Positions 12,142-24,523 are shown, numbered from the stretch's first letter. The stretch is DNA of 64,000 nt from Apostichopus japonicus (GCF_037975245.1 NC_092571.1:12049917-12113916); one strand, 5' to 3'. Numbers and translations: made by a program. The notes: generated from the letters alone by a model not told the origin.

Positions 12142-15100
12142 CTGAGGAGGTCAAAGAAAAGATTTAAGATTTTAATTTAAGAATGAATTTCAAGAGCAGC
12201 ATTTATATCATACTACAAGCCTGCTGTTCTAAATGATGAAGTTCTCTCAGAGGATGAAATTTTGGGAAGAATTGTATTTCTGATGATGTACCATTCTTTC
12301 AAATTGTAGAATACTTGAGTAGTGCTGGTCTAACTTTCGTCTGTCTGAGATGTGAGATATTCACCCATCTTGGAATTGACTTTCCAGCAATCACTTGATG
12401 ATGACATTATCTCCTCATTTCAGGTGGCCTACTTGTTTGTTTGTTTAACACATTACTTTAATGCCTCATCATGCATCCCATTCCAAACATAAACAAACCG
12501 ATCTCTCCCTCTACATTCTTGTTTTTGGTACCAAAATGTAGTTAATAAATAACTCGCATAATGAAGTGACGTCAGACAGTTGCACCCCCTACACCCAACA
12601 TCAATTAATCAATTTATCAAATTAATGTTTTTTTTTAAATTAGCCATGTCTTACCAGAGGCACATCACTCATATAATAAAGTGACGTCAGACAGTGACAC
12701 TGCCTACCCCCAAACATCACTTAAACAATTTATCAAATTAATATGTTTTTTATTGTTAATTATCCATGTCTTACCAGAGGCACATCACTCATGGAATGAA
12801 TGACCACTCCTTGGTATTTTGCTGTATTCTCTGTGATCCTGGCTAGTCCAGACTTTAAGACATGGTTTCCATATAGGAAGGATTGCTCAGAGCCGGGCTT
12901 AACCCACACTTTGAACTGCAGAGGGAAGAAAATCAATTGTAGCAGTAAAGTCTGATGATGGCATTCAAAATAAAAAACTCATACATGATTACTCCTCCTT
13001 ACAGCATGATATCACCAACAGAAATTAGCCTACATCACATCCTTATCAAGTGGTAATTTTCATCAATTCTTTGCTCATTTTTGAAAAGAATGAGCAAAGT
13101 TTGAGAGATTGAAAGTCACAAATGTTGACATACGCATGGTTTCTCTCAATATAAACACATTCAAGTGAACTCAAGACTTTATACTGCAATAGTAGTAACA
13201 AATCGTGAGCTACTGTCTGATTGGATGAGCTGAAACTGTTGTTTCATTCAAGGCCAATGATCATAACAAATTAACAATTAACAGTTCATTGGCGCTTCTT
13301 CCAGTATTCAGTAGAATTACTCATATCTTATTGCTCAATAATTCACATGGTTTTGTGTTTCACTTAAATCCTATCATAGTTATGGTATTCAAGGAGAATT
13401 TTTCAAAGACAAATTTGATTCAATAAATGCAAGGAAATCAGGAAGATGATACTTTCTTAAGAAGAAGATGAAACAGAAAAGGAAAGAAAAAAAGTCCTAG
13501 GCATCTTGTGCAATCAACTCTCTTTAATTCTTTGTCAGCCTCCAATGGGGAATAGGCCTCTGGGGACTTATTCATAAACTTATATTTGGGGACTTAATAT
13601 GAAATACAACCTTAACATGGACAGAAAGGTGTTATGATATTTTACACTGGTTATGTATACAATTATGTCACCAGTTTAAATTTTTTGGGTGAGGGGAATG
13701 GGGGGGGGGGGGGAGGGGGGATGGCTTGGCAGTAGCTGTAACCAACACCTGTCATTTTATACCAATTCTCTGTACCCTCATTTGACTGCAGATGCAATAC
13801 AGAAGTACAACTACGGACATAAAATATAATTAAATATTATACAGATATTATGCAAATATTATGCAAAAGTCACACCTACCTTTGCATATGGAGCTAAAAA
13901 TTCTAAGCATGTTATGTGAAGTCTAAACTTCTTGGTCTTTGTGATCTTGCCAAAACATGTTCCAAAGGACACCAAACCCTTCTGAGGCATAGTTCCGGCC
14001 AGTTTCATAATTTCCTCACTGCAAATAAATAACACAACAGTTCAAGTCACTACATATATTCCTTTATATTATATTGTTAAGATTACATATCGATGATTGC
14101 TACTTGAGCTAAAGTTTCCCTGTTTCGTAGATCTATCTACAGTTGCACCAACGTTTCACACCCACCTTTCCAACTAGCAAAAGGCTTTCTGCATGCCTCA
14201 TAGGCGAGACGTAAAACCTGACAATCAACTGTTGTTTATATGATAGAGGTCTTTGAGTAAAACAACTCCCTCACACATCTAAGACAAATCTTTCACCATC
14301 TGGGAGATATTGTGCTTTTAAAGTTTGTTTCTTGTTGTTTTTCTTTTCCATACTTTCAAAGTAGAATGTTAACAGAGGTCAGGAAGTGAGCTTCAATAAT
14401 TTAGATACAATATTTGCAAAACCCATGTCCATTGCAGAAAATAAACATTGTCAGAAATGAGGGAGAAAACGGTAAAACTTGAAACACATGAGGATCGATG
14501 ATGTCATATTTAGACTTGATCAAGTCTCCAGCCTTCTGTGTGAAGCAACATTAAATCCATGATATCTTCCAAATGAAAAGAAAAAGACTGATTTTAGCTG
14601 ATTGGAAAAGACAAATTCAATGTGTTTCCTACTCAAGAATGGTGGCATGTGGCAGCCATGTGCAAAGTTATTTCAGTTGGAAAAAACACTGAGATCCAAC
14701 TAAACAAGTTATCTAGAAATTCTTCAAATGTATCTTTACATCAGTATTGCTAGTAATATCATCACAGAATTTCTCAAAGTCCATAAACTATACACTTTGG
14801 AGTTTGACTGCTGTAGTTGATAACTACAAACAAAACCCAGAATGAAAACATTTCATGGTTCCTTGCTGCTGCTCATCGACATGATTAATAGGGAACACTC
14901 CAAGTACGTAATGATGAAGCAAGATCAATAATTTCCTTTTGAAGTTACTAACCATACAAACTTGTAACCTTAATAATGCAAAGCCACACCTCCTCATAAG
15001 TACAGATGTTATCAATTGCAAGGCACATCAGCATGTATCTAGTGGTCTACCAATATCACCATACCAAGTTGAAGAATCTCCAACTTGTTCAAATTAAACT

Positions 15101-16929
15101 TTGCAATTTGAAGATTTTGATGTTTGACCATATGAACTCATTAATATTCATGATATGAGCACCAAAATCAATAGGGTCTATCAACTTGTTATGGACCACG
15201 CACCCACCAAGTATGGCATTGATCAATCATTCCCTTGTCGAGTTATCGTGCATACAAACGAAAGTGTCACACACATACACACCGACCTGACTACAAAGGT
15301 ACCTTTGCTTTCAGCAAGGAAACAATTATAATAATAATACAATAATGATAATAATTATACAAAAACAAAGAATTTGGGCTTACCTTGCATAGTATATTCT
15401 GTCTTGATGTAGCCTAAAGCAGTATTTCCCATCTGGTCGGTCAATCAATAGTTGAATATTTTCACCAATGCTGCAGGAGAAAAGAAAGAAGATGTTAAAC
15501 CTATTGCAATGACTCTATGATGGGCTAATCTTATTACTATAAATTGCATTGAGTACAACTACAAGGTATCCTTGCAATGTTGAGAGATTTATGGCTTTGT
15601 TTGATACGATGAACAACCATAAGACAGTACTTAAGCAATGACAAATTAACAGTTCTTTTTGTGTACGGACAGGTTACCAACAACTTGGGTTCTCTATAGC
15701 CATATTATCAGAAGAAAAACATGAAATCTAAAAGACTTTTGCATTGGCTTACTTTGGGTCACTAATAGTATGTCTTGACACAGAGATCTCTCACCTTGCC
15801 TTCCCAGGTAGTGACAGATTGACAATTGGCTACATAAATTCATGCACTTCTAAAATAATTCTAGCTTCAGTTGGGTTCTTTCTTAAAAGCTAATGAGATA
15901 CCTATATTAATCTCTTTCTTTGCCGAACCCATGACTGAGTTACACTTACTGGTACAATTATAGAATACAGGGCCATTCATTAACTCTTCCCAGCATCCGG
16001 ATGCGCGGATGCGCGGTGTGTCTGTACATGTCCGTACACGTATGACGCCCTCTAAAATTCCATCACGTATTTCATTTTGACTCCGTATCCGCGCATCCAC
16101 CCTGGGAGTACTAGGAAAGGACTTAGATAATTTTCGAAAGTTTCCCCATATACGATACACCATCACGTATTTCATTTTGACTCCGCATCCGCGCATCCGC
16201 GCATCCACTCCGGGAGTACTAGGAATGGACTTAAATAATTTTCGAAAAGTTTCGACACATACCATCACGTATTTCCAATACTGAAAGTCACGTATGTACG
16301 AAGATATTCCACATCAAGAGTGTGTCGTTCTTAAAAGGCATCCGTACATGTGTGACGCCCTCTAAAATTCCACCACAGAAGTACTAGGAAAGGACTTAAG
16401 AAATTTTTGACTCCGCATCCACGCATCCGCGCATCCACTCAAAAAGAAAGAACTGGGACTTTGACATTTTATACTCACATACGTACTGGGGTGAGACTGA
16501 GCATCCGGATGCTCAGATAGTATCATCGAGTGGCCCTGTATTCTATAATTACTCCCACTTACTTAGCCTAGGCCTAAGAGTCTGATCGATAGACCTATTC
16601 TGTGTTATCCTTACACCATTTGCCTTTTCTTAACTATTGGTGTTAAATAAATCAATCAAGTCTTATCGTTATCCCCATCAGGCCGAAGTAGCACTTTTCA
16701 ATGCTGAGCATATGTGCGCTAATTTTAATATCGGTAGGATAGCCTAAACCTGTACCAGGATAACATAAGCCTAACCAGTATAGTCGGCAACGTCAACGGA
16801 TTAGACTTATGTCAATTTCCTTGTCTGAAGTGGTTTAAGGATTTGAAAATTTAGTAATGTACTGTTCACGTACTATTTTGATAGCTTCTCAAACAGAATT
16901 GTGGTTTCTTCTTCTGTCAAAGGCCTCAT
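12025..16929 (-). CDS. NIP7: 60S ribosome biogenesis factor NIP7 (5 coding exons)
   Basis: Joined minus-strand exons 16929-16874, 15470-15384, 14018-13880, 12915-12775 and 12141-12025 give 179 residues plus TGA. Human NIP7 has 180. All introns are GT-AG and all phases agree. The start MRPLTEEET and the body motifs [47 protein letters not shown] and [14 protein letters not shown] match the family closely. NIP7 has an N-terminal alpha/beta domain and a C-terminal PUA RNA-binding domain (here about residues 95-170). From family knowledge it acts in the nucleolus in pre-rRNA processing and 60S subunit assembly. The start codon lies in a good context (aagATGa). The neighbouring gene at 17756 is transcribed away from it. 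Intron 1 contains a MITE, and intron 4 begins with a tandem duplication that includes the exon-4 donor. Confidence 0.97.
12540..12795 (-). repeat. Two-copy tandem duplication spanning the NIP7 exon 4 donor
   Basis: Two copies spaced 120 bp (the donor block 'ttaccagagg' is at 12771 and 12651). Each contains the exon tail ATGAGTGATGTGCCTCTG, the donor GTAAGACATGG, then AT-rich sequence and 'gtctgacgtcactt'. The exon-proximal copy includes the true exon end. Reading through the true donor meets a stop within a few codons, so only the first donor gives full-length NIP7. Confidence 0.9.
12775..12915 (-). CDS. NIP7: NIP7 coding exon 4 (PUA domain)
   Basis: Acceptor ctgcag|TTCAAA, donor CCTCTG|GTAAGA. 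Encodes [20 protein letters not shown]...MSDVPL, the first part of the PUA fold. A second copy of the last 18 or so exon bases and the donor lies 120 bp downstream in the intron. Confidence 0.95.
13880..14018 (-). CDS. NIP7: NIP7 coding exon 3
   Basis: Acceptor tttgcag|TGAGG, donor CAAAG|GTAGGT. Encodes EEIMKLAG...[12 protein letters not shown]...LAPYAK up to the PUA domain border. Confidence 0.95.
15384..15470 (-). CDS. NIP7: NIP7 coding exon 2
   Basis: Acceptor tgcag|CATTGG, donor GCAAG|GTAAGC. Encodes [20 protein letters not shown], the conserved N-terminal core. Confidence 0.95.
15956..16550. mobile_element. MITE-like element with 23-bp terminal inverted repeats, in NIP7 intron 1
   Basis: The left end aattatagaatacagggcca (15956) is mirrored by the inverse complement at 16528-16550, with one mismatch over about 23 bp. 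Subterminal palindromes GCATCCGGATGC sit near both ends (about 15994 and 16501). The interior has tandem blocks 'cgcatccgcgcatccac...gtactaggaa..gactta'. There is no transposase, so it is non-autonomous. No target duplication was confirmed. Confidence 0.75.
16874..16929 (-). CDS. NIP7: NIP7 coding exon 1
   Basis: Encodes residues 1-18 (MRPLTEEET...) plus two bases of the Tyr codon. The donor is TA|GTACGT. Exon 2 completes Tyr and continues with IGEN, as in human YIGEN. Confidence 0.95.
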
Positions 16930-17755
16930 CTTGAAGGAACGATGTAAACTTTCGTTGTACTTAATTCGTGTTGAGTATTTTCACGTGTATCTCACGGTAT
17001 CACCACAGACTTGCGTAATAGCACACGAGTGGATGCGTTTTGTTCTCTAAAACGACTGGTTTTTGAACACTAGTTGCTTTCAATGACATTGAACCTTGAC
17101 CGGGTACCATGGTATCTAGACGCTTTGTTTATATGTCAGTTGCTATACGGAAGTGTATTGACGATATATGCGATGTGAATCTTCTCGTTGCCCAATCATG
17201 TAATCATTTCGTACTCAGAACTTGATTGGAGATTTTATTTGGTTGAATATACGAAAGCGGCACTCTAATTGAACAATGGTTGCTGAGCTAAAAGACGGTA
17301 CCAGTTTTTGAGGCATCTTATTCAGACATTTATAGCTGAAACGCCAATACTCATCAGAATGTGGCTCTAGGCCAGTACAGTAGTACTAAGTACTATACTA
17401 CTAGCCTACTACTTACTGCTATATCGAAATTGAGATCGTGAGGAAATTTGGCGAGCAACCCTACTGTAGGCCTAACTCAGGCGTCTCCAATGCAGCAGCC
17501 TAACTGACTTGACAAGCTATTTAGATTACAAAAGCCCTGCAGGTTACCAAGTGGGCCATCTTTGCAAGACAACTTAAGTCAAATAGCAGATCAGGTTATT
17601 ATTGAACTTCAGGCTGATTTTGGGAAGATTGTACGACTGATGAAAGCCTCTCGGCTTGAATAATTTCTTGATGTTATTGTACCCAAAGGGTCAGGCCAGC
17701 ATTCAATATGTAGAGTTTGATCATCAAGCCCGTCTGAGGTATTTTCACCTCAACA
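16930..17755. promoter_or_regulatory. Probable bidirectional promoter region between NIP7 and the divergent gene
   Basis: The NIP7 ATG (16929, minus) and the ATG of the plus-strand gene (17756) are head-to-head 826 bp apart, so both 5' UTRs and promoters must lie here unless upstream non-coding exons are used. An acceptor-like 'attgaacttcag' at about 17602-17613 could start a 5' UTR exon of the plus-strand gene. No TATA box is assigned. Confidence 0.55.
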
Positions 17756-18248
17756 ATGGCAGGTGCATCAGTAATACACAGGGAAGCGACAATGTCCGCT
17801 GTTTCCATCAGTCGACCCATTGTGTTTGCTCCTCGACCTTACAGTAGCAGGGTTCAAAGTGCAAGATTGCTTATTTCTCAAAATAATGACTATTCCACAA
17901 ATAGAGGATGCCTTACAAACGAGCCGTTCCCAGATATTCAGAGGTTAAATATTTCACAGGCAACGGGCAGTTCTAGCTTCTCTAATGGAGTTACAGAGTC
18001 TACGATGAAGGAGAGCAATTTCACAAACTGTAGGTTGCTCCAGCGACTTGCGGCTAGTGCGAAAGCGAGAATATCAAACAACTCCATCAATAGTCAAACA
18101 AACCTTGCCAGTCCGGAAGCCAAGAAATCTAAGTGGACGAATCCTCATCTGCATATTTCACAAGGAGACATTGCCACCGATGCTGCGTATGCAACAGTAC
18201 CACCCTTAACTGAGCTTCAGCGGTTGCCACCAGCTAAAGGGGTCAAAG
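17756..18248 (+). CDS. Unrecognised gene, coding exon 1
   Basis: Opens with MAGASVIHREATMSAVSISR. Donor GTCAAAG|GTCAGT, phase 1. The frame stays open for 18 codons past the donor before stopping. Confidence 0.75.
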
Positions 18249-20622
18249 GTCAGTATACATCCTGTACCATTCTGCATGCAGGGTTTTCAAAGAGTCAGTA
18301 CAGTTGAAGATCGACTCAATTCTCGGTTAATTGTAACCATCTAGGTTTCAGACCTAGTCACGTTCTAGGAGACAAATTTATTGAGTAATTTCTTCAATGG
18401 AGGAAGTATGCCTTGATTAATATTTGATTAACGTCTCAATTTAGTTCAAATAGATTATTAAGCAGTTGTTTTGTGTCAACTGCTCTTCAGATCAACCGTA
18501 GGCCTGAAAATAATGACTTTTGATTTCATCACTGTTACAGGTTTGACAATTGTTCATTTCACATTTTTTGTTTATTTTTAGACTTCCTGTTAACCTGTTT
18601 CTTGTTTCAAAATACTTGGAAAAACTTGAAAATGAGTGTTTTATGATTAAATTTATTAGTATCAGTAAAATAAAAAGATGGTGTATTTTCATTTTGTCTC
18701 TTTAACAGACACAAACAGAACTTACAAAGCCAAGAGGTCAAGATCGCGGAAACGTCGTTCGAAATTCAAAGCTCGACCATCTACAAAACAGTCAATATCA
18801 AGCAACGATGAAACAGCATCCGATCATCTCCAACCAGCTACCAGTAAAGTTATTCCTACATTTAGCCATCGATTTACCAAACAGAGGAGACGGCAGCAGA
18901 ACACACGCCTTCCCGAATCATCGAACGAGACGGAGCAGATACAGTTCAGCCTCGCCGGTCATTCCGAATATTTCAATAAACCAAACTTAAATATTAATTC
19001 AACTTCCAGTTCGAAACACACCCTCAGGAAGGGGAGTGACGACAGGGTCAATGGTAACGTTATGCAAGAAGCCAAACTACGTGCCATCTATGAATCGTCA
19101 AAGGATTCTAATTCTTCCACTACCGATGGTGCCATCAAGATAAAATTACGGAAAATCTTCCAATCTGAGAAACAATCCGGTTACATCACTCAGTGTGGAC
19201 GCATGTTACCGTGTGCGCCACCGACGTCCCCTACTCCGTTGGTCTTGGACAGATATGAAATAGTTCCAAGTCTTGCAGATCTCACGGTACGTTTACTTTA
19301 ACCTTTCAGAAATTGTAGTCACTAGTAATGCACCGGTTATGTAAATATACCAGCATCAGAGTTTGGTCTGTGTAGGTTAACCAAACCTTATGACATATAA
19401 TATATATATATATAATTGAAAATCCTAATGAGTTGGAAAATCAAGAACAGTGAAAAACTTCCAGCCTCCACCGGGATTCGAACTCGGGCCTCCCGCTCTG
19501 TATGCGGCCCCCCTTTATATCTTGATAGATTAAAAACAAATTTACAAAGTGTCAGAGTTATTAGATTGTTGTAACAAAGTTGTAACAAAAATACAATCAG
19601 AAAACTTTCTTGACCATGATTTGGTCTTTTCAGATCAGAGCATGTACTAGTTCATTCTGGATACCAAGAACAACTAATGAAACCCAATTTGTCATGACTT
19701 TTAAAGGAATTAAAATTAAACTGCTAATAATCATTAAAGAATCTGTCTCATTACCTGAAGTTTAACGTTTACAACTTACTTCTTGCTTCCCAAATCTCTC
19801 GCCATATTTAAGAAAATTTTAAAAACACATCTTTTTAGATTCTCTACGTGATTTTGTCACGTTTATTTACTTGTGGTTTTATCTAGACTGTTACTTTTGT
19901 ATAACTCTATTTAATGTGCTTATCCTTTGTTTTTTATAGGTTTTTGTCTGTTTTATGGCCTTCTCATGTTTTAAGATTTTTGTGTTCGTATTTTACATAC
20001 TGTTTGATTTTCGTTTATGTGTTTTCTAGACTTCTTATTCCTTTGATTTCTCTGTCTGTTTGTTTTAGGTTTTGTAAAGCGCCTAGAGGCCTTTTGGTAT
20101 TTGGCACTATATTAAGAACTTATTTATTATTATTATTCCCATCTGTTACTTCAGAGCAAGATGCTACACATTCCTATTCGATGACATTTTAGAACAGTCT
20201 TTTTGCAGACACAGCGTGCAGTAGCTATTATTACTTTAGGAGTTTTCTGCAAATACTGTGCAACTTGTCGAGATACACAATACATACAAAGACAATTACA
20301 TTAATGACATTTAAGTTATATTCATCATTTGAAACCTTATTATGAGAATTGCCCTAATTATGTCATTTTTAACCTCATTTCTTTTCTACTGCAGAGCCAG
20401 CAGTCGATTAAACAACGCCTCGCCGCTTTGGAGAAGGAGAACAAGAAGAAAAGACAAGTTCAGGACCAGGAAAAGAAACAAAAAGAAAAGAACGTCATTC
20501 AGACCCAATTTGAGATTCAGAGGGCTCGCACGCGCCAGGAAATCTACGCTCTCAATAAAATTATGACTAAGCTTGAAAAGGAACATTTTAAGAGATTCCA
20601 TGAGAAAATGAAGAATAGATAA
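17756..20622 (+). CDS. Unrecognised basic, Ser/Asn-rich protein with C-terminal coiled coil (3 coding exons)
   Basis: Exons 17756-18248, 18709-19286 and 20395-20622 join in phase to 432 residues ending in TAA. I do not recognise the family. Residues 1-165 are Ser/Asn-rich and low in hydrophobic residues. Exon 2 opens with a strongly basic patch (YKAKRSRSRKRRSKFKARPS, about 168-187) that could be a nuclear localisation signal. The middle is polar and probably disordered. The last 76 residues (SIKQRLAALEKENKKKRQVQ...YALNKIMTKLEKEHFKRF) are charged and helical, with coiled-coil character. The ATG context caacaATGG is acceptable. A second in-frame Met follows 12 residues later. Likely co-regulated with NIP7 through the shared intergenic region (inference). 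A nuclear or cytoskeletal scaffold role is possible but unsupported. Confidence 0.75.
18709..19286 (+). CDS. Unrecognised gene, coding exon 2
   Basis: Acceptor ctctttaacag|ACACAAAC, donor CTCACG|GTACGT, phase 0. Carries the basic RSRSRKRRSKFK patch, a polar middle and a conserved-looking end (LVLDRYEIVPSLADLT). Confidence 0.75.
19390..19530 (-). mobile_element. tRNA-derived SINE fragment (minus strand)
   Basis: On the minus strand a pol III B box GTTCGAATCCC lies at about 19483-19473, followed by a tRNA-unrelated body and a (TA)n tail at 19398-19412. The A-box half is missing or too diverged. It sits in intron 2 of the plus-strand gene. Confidence 0.5.
20395..20622 (+). CDS. Unrecognised gene, coding exon 3 with stop
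   Basis: Acceptor ttttctactgcag|AGCCAG. Encodes a charged helical segment, ends KNR and TAA (20620-20622). Confidence 0.75.
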   Translation, partial: SQQSIKQRLAALEKENKKKRQVQDQEKKQKEKNVIQTQFEIQRARTRQEIYALNKIMTKLEKEHFKRFHEKMKNR

Positions 20623-20932
20623 AATGTCCAGGAAGTGATTATGAAGACAAAACTACTGTAGCAGCTAATGTGCAATAGAGGAATCGTTTCTATGGTTACC
20701 AAAACAGTTCTTTCAGTCCTTGATCATGTTTTTTTGTAAATATAATTTTTATAAAAAAGAAGTAAGATTATGTCAAGTTATGACTATTATAATTATTATT
20801 TTTATCATGGGTCATTCATATTTATTTTGGTCCTTCCCAAAGGCGTGACAAAAAGGTTGATCCTCTTATAAATAATTTTCTGCAAAAGTTGTTTACATTG
20901 ACCAACATTATTATGATTTATTAATTATACAT

Positions 20933-20938
20933 AATAAA
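20933..20938 (+). terminator. Candidate polyadenylation signal AATAAA
   Basis: First canonical AATAAA downstream of the plus-strand gene stop codon, 311 bp into the presumed 3' UTR. It lies in very AT-rich sequence, so chance is possible. Confidence 0.4.
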
Positions 20939-21299
20939 CTCTTTCATCATTTTCCCTTGAGCACCTGCATGTGATAGCTTGGGGTCGGGTCATGTGACAG
21001 TCAAGCTAGTGTCCCGTTAGCTTATATCTTGGTGCAGTCCCATAAGGTATTGAGATGATTCATGCTTATATCAATCATCTCCATTCAGTGTTTTATATTT
21101 GCTTGACTTCAGATCTGAATTGGTAGTGTCTAGGATATATTATGCAACTACAATATCAAGTCATTTACTAATTTTTTTTACAAGTTCATGTCAAGGTCTG
21201 AACCTAATGTTCATAACAAGTACTTGTGTTGCTGTGTTGTAGATCTCTATGGCGGAAAACTTGACAGACTTATTATCTGAGTAACTTCACTTTTGAAAT
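20939..21299. other. Intergenic, nothing recognised
   Basis: AT-rich sequence between the plus-strand gene and the minisatellite at 21300. No exon or repeat seen. Confidence 0.35.
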
Positions 21300-21612
21300 T
21301 AAGTAACTTGCATCATGACTTGTTACAATACTGTATGATAGTGACTTGCTACAATGCAATGACTTGTTAAAAACTGTGCGATGACTCGTTAAAAAAACTA
21401 TGATAATGACTCGTTACATTAGTGTATGATTATGACTAGTCACAATACTGTACAATAATGACTTGTCACAGTACTGTACGAAGATGACTCGTTACAATAC
21501 TGTACGATAGTGACTCTTTACAATACTGTACGAAGATGACTCTTTACAATACTGTACGACAATGACTCGTTACAATACTGTACGATAATAAATCGTTTAA
21601 AATACTGTTGTG
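21300..21612. repeat. Minisatellite of TGACTCGTTACAATACTGTACGATAA units
   Basis: About 11 imperfect head-to-tail units of 26-28 bp, sharing 'gac(t)tgttacaatactgtacgat'. Copies drift at the left end and are sharper at the right. Confidence 0.85.
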
Positions 21613-22861
21613 AGACGTGAACACATATATTTAATGAATAATGTGAGAACTAATTAACCAAAATGTGTTGGTAGATTTCTTGTTCATCTCGCCAATGATT
21701 TTGCTTTGCACATATCCAGTTGCACTCATGAAGTGGCCCACTGACTGTTGCTTTAAGAAATGGAAAAGGGTGTTGAGGTGGAGGGGTGTCAAGCTACTTG
21801 ATCTTTTTACACGTCATCAAGCATTCCAAACCTTGCAATTGTAGAACATATATGCATAAATTATGAAGTAAATCCGCTGAAAAAATTCTCCATTATCAAG
21901 ATTTCCATCAATTCACCAATCCTTTTGTTTTCTTCGATCATAGTCTTACGATTAAATGATATCACAGGTAATTTGTCTTGACTCAGTGATGCGAGTCTCA
22001 TTTATCCATAAATTACGATCCGCAATTCTTTTCGAACTCGACATAAGTGTGATGAGAACATGGAGAAGACCAAGTGATTATACTTTTGGTTTGGCATCAG
22101 GACTGAACCTTGCCTTTTAAAATAGATTAGTTGTTACTATATATTGACATAACATTCCACTGTAAAGTCTTTCCACATATCCAAAAGTATTATTCAAATT
22201 ATGCAATCATGAAATTCAAACATTTTATCATGAGTTATGAATATTACAGAATTTCATAATTTAGTCATTTTATGTAAAAATCAAATCCTTACCTAACATG
22301 ATTTCTACATTTTTCAATGAGTTTATGTGAATATAAATTTTGCTCGCTTTTGACTTTTAGATTCATAATTCACTTTACGATGCTAAGAGATTTGAAACTA
22401 TAAGACACATCTTAAGATTATTTTGTTTTCGGACAGCAGTGTGTACAAAGGTTAGTCCATTAATTAGAGGTCAAACCTTTAAGACAGTTTTGGTGCTGTT
22501 GTCTTCAAGATAAACGAAAATAAAAGAAAATATTAAAAGTATTTTTCTCTTCTGTATTATTTTGAGTTTGTTTCATCACACCCCCTGAAACAAATCCCCT
22601 CTAATTTGATATGTTAAATCCCAGATGTATTTCTCATCTCTTCTTGCCATCTTCCACCCCCCTTCCCCCCATATCAGGCGACCCTCCTGCGCATGTTAAT
22701 GATTTAATTCCGACTTTATTTGACTTCACTGTAAAACTGCTGTTAGCAGATTAGGATGTAACTTATTCGCCAGTTGAAAGCATCACTTATATCCCAATGT
22801 ACACCTCATGTGTGTATGTGTAGGCCTATATATACCTTTCTGTACAAACATATATACATAA

Positions 22862-22864
<3 letters not shown>
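21613..22864. other. Intergenic, nothing recognised
   Basis: AT-rich, without supported genes or RNA genes. Confidence 0.3.
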
Positions 22865-22909
<45 letters not shown>

Positions 22910-23040
22910 ATATATATATATATTTATATATATATATATTATATAGATATATATATAACTATATATATATATATAACTATATATATCTATATATATATCT
23001 ATATAATATATATATATATATATAGATAGATATATATAGT
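22865..23040. repeat. (TA)n-rich simple repeat
   Basis: Long AT/ATAT runs with interspersed ataacta and atagata blocks. The apparent Tyr/Ile frames on both strands are repeat artefacts. Confidence 0.9.
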
Positions 23041-24523
23041 TATTCCCCCTTGTACGTGGCCTCTCTCTCAAGCAGCTCCTCTGCCCATGAATTTAGTACA
23101 ATGAAGGTGTCACTTGGGCACTAACAATATATGAACAAGACTATTTGCCAAGGATGACATCCCATGCCTGTGGTGACAAAGGAAGGAGCTGCCTCTGGTG
23201 CCAACCATTCTTGGTACACCACTTGACAGAAGAATTGTAGTATCGATGTGACACATTAACAAACTAATACTTCCAATTGTTAGGTTTTTTTTTCCTTTCA
23301 GTATTATTAACATAAAGAACATTATTAATATTGGACATGGAGTGATAAGGCCAAAAAGAAAAGAAAAAAGTATAACATGTTTCTCATCCCCGACCGCATC
23401 CTTGTTTGGCCCCATGCACTTACTTTTGGTTTTGCAAACGGTCGAAAAATGCATGATTTTAACATCATATGAAGGTATCACCTTAGAACTACCCCTATGT
23501 GAGTGTGTGGATTGTACTCAAAATACTCAACAAAGAAAAAGTTCCAAAGACAGAAAAAAATACAATAATATTTGGACTGTCGGCTGCAGTCCATGTATAC
23601 AAATTGATACTCTAAAAAAGAAATATGGCCCTTCCTCCTTCCTTTTTGGAAAAAATATTCCTTTTCACTCAGCCTTTTGCACTTGAGTCAGCATCGAAGA
23701 AATAACAGTTGACACATAAATTACCAGTTTCTATGACCACAGATATAGGAAAATGACCCTTCAAAATGTCATTACAAGAGAAAGGCAGTACCGATTGTAC
23801 GCCAAGTCCTATTATCATGGAATCGCAGAGTCCAGCATACAGAAGAATGAATAACATTGGTCTCTTTCAAACCATCAAAATGTATTTCATTTTCTTAAAG
23901 CAATATATTGCATTTGATTGCCTGGTTTCATACACTTTTTAACGAAATCGTGTTTACAGAATTTTGTTTAACATATAATTATCATATTGATGAAGCTAAC
24001 TGTAAACAAGTTCAAACAATTTCTGACAAACTTTGTCACTCAGACAACTTTTCTATTTCCATAGCATATAAATGTCATACAAGTCTAAGCAAATACTAAC
24101 AACAAAAAGTCTTAAAGTTTCACATATGCTGCATTGCTATTGTACAAGGACAAGGATTTTCATGTTAAATGCAAACTGCTGCCTCGTAGCAAGATTCTGG
24201 GATCGGGTTACAACAATGTCCAATCACCTGGCTAATTCTTCTGCATGATTGGAAAAGATCTCATGTAACAAACAATTATGGTGTATATCATTTCACTTCA
24301 GCTGTTTTATTGTGCGGAAAAAAATTCAGAAAAAACCCACCTTCTGATACAGTTGTCAATGGGAACCCCTGTTGAACCCCCTAATTGATCCAGGGCCATT
24401 AGAAATGCTGGACATACATGTGTCCGGTGAGTGGTCATGCTGGATGGAAGACAGCTGTGCTCTAAATTGCCGGACTGTCTGGCCTAATGCGGGTAAACCT
24501 AGTACAGTACCAAGCTGTATATA
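23041..24523. other. Intergenic, nothing recognised
   Basis: Several short open frames of 60-120 codons occur on both strands, but none has homology I recognise or paired splice sites. Confidence 0.3.

Noticed and set aside
22774-23071. Tyr/Ile-rich frames on both strands
   Set aside because: Artefacts of the (TA)n tract.
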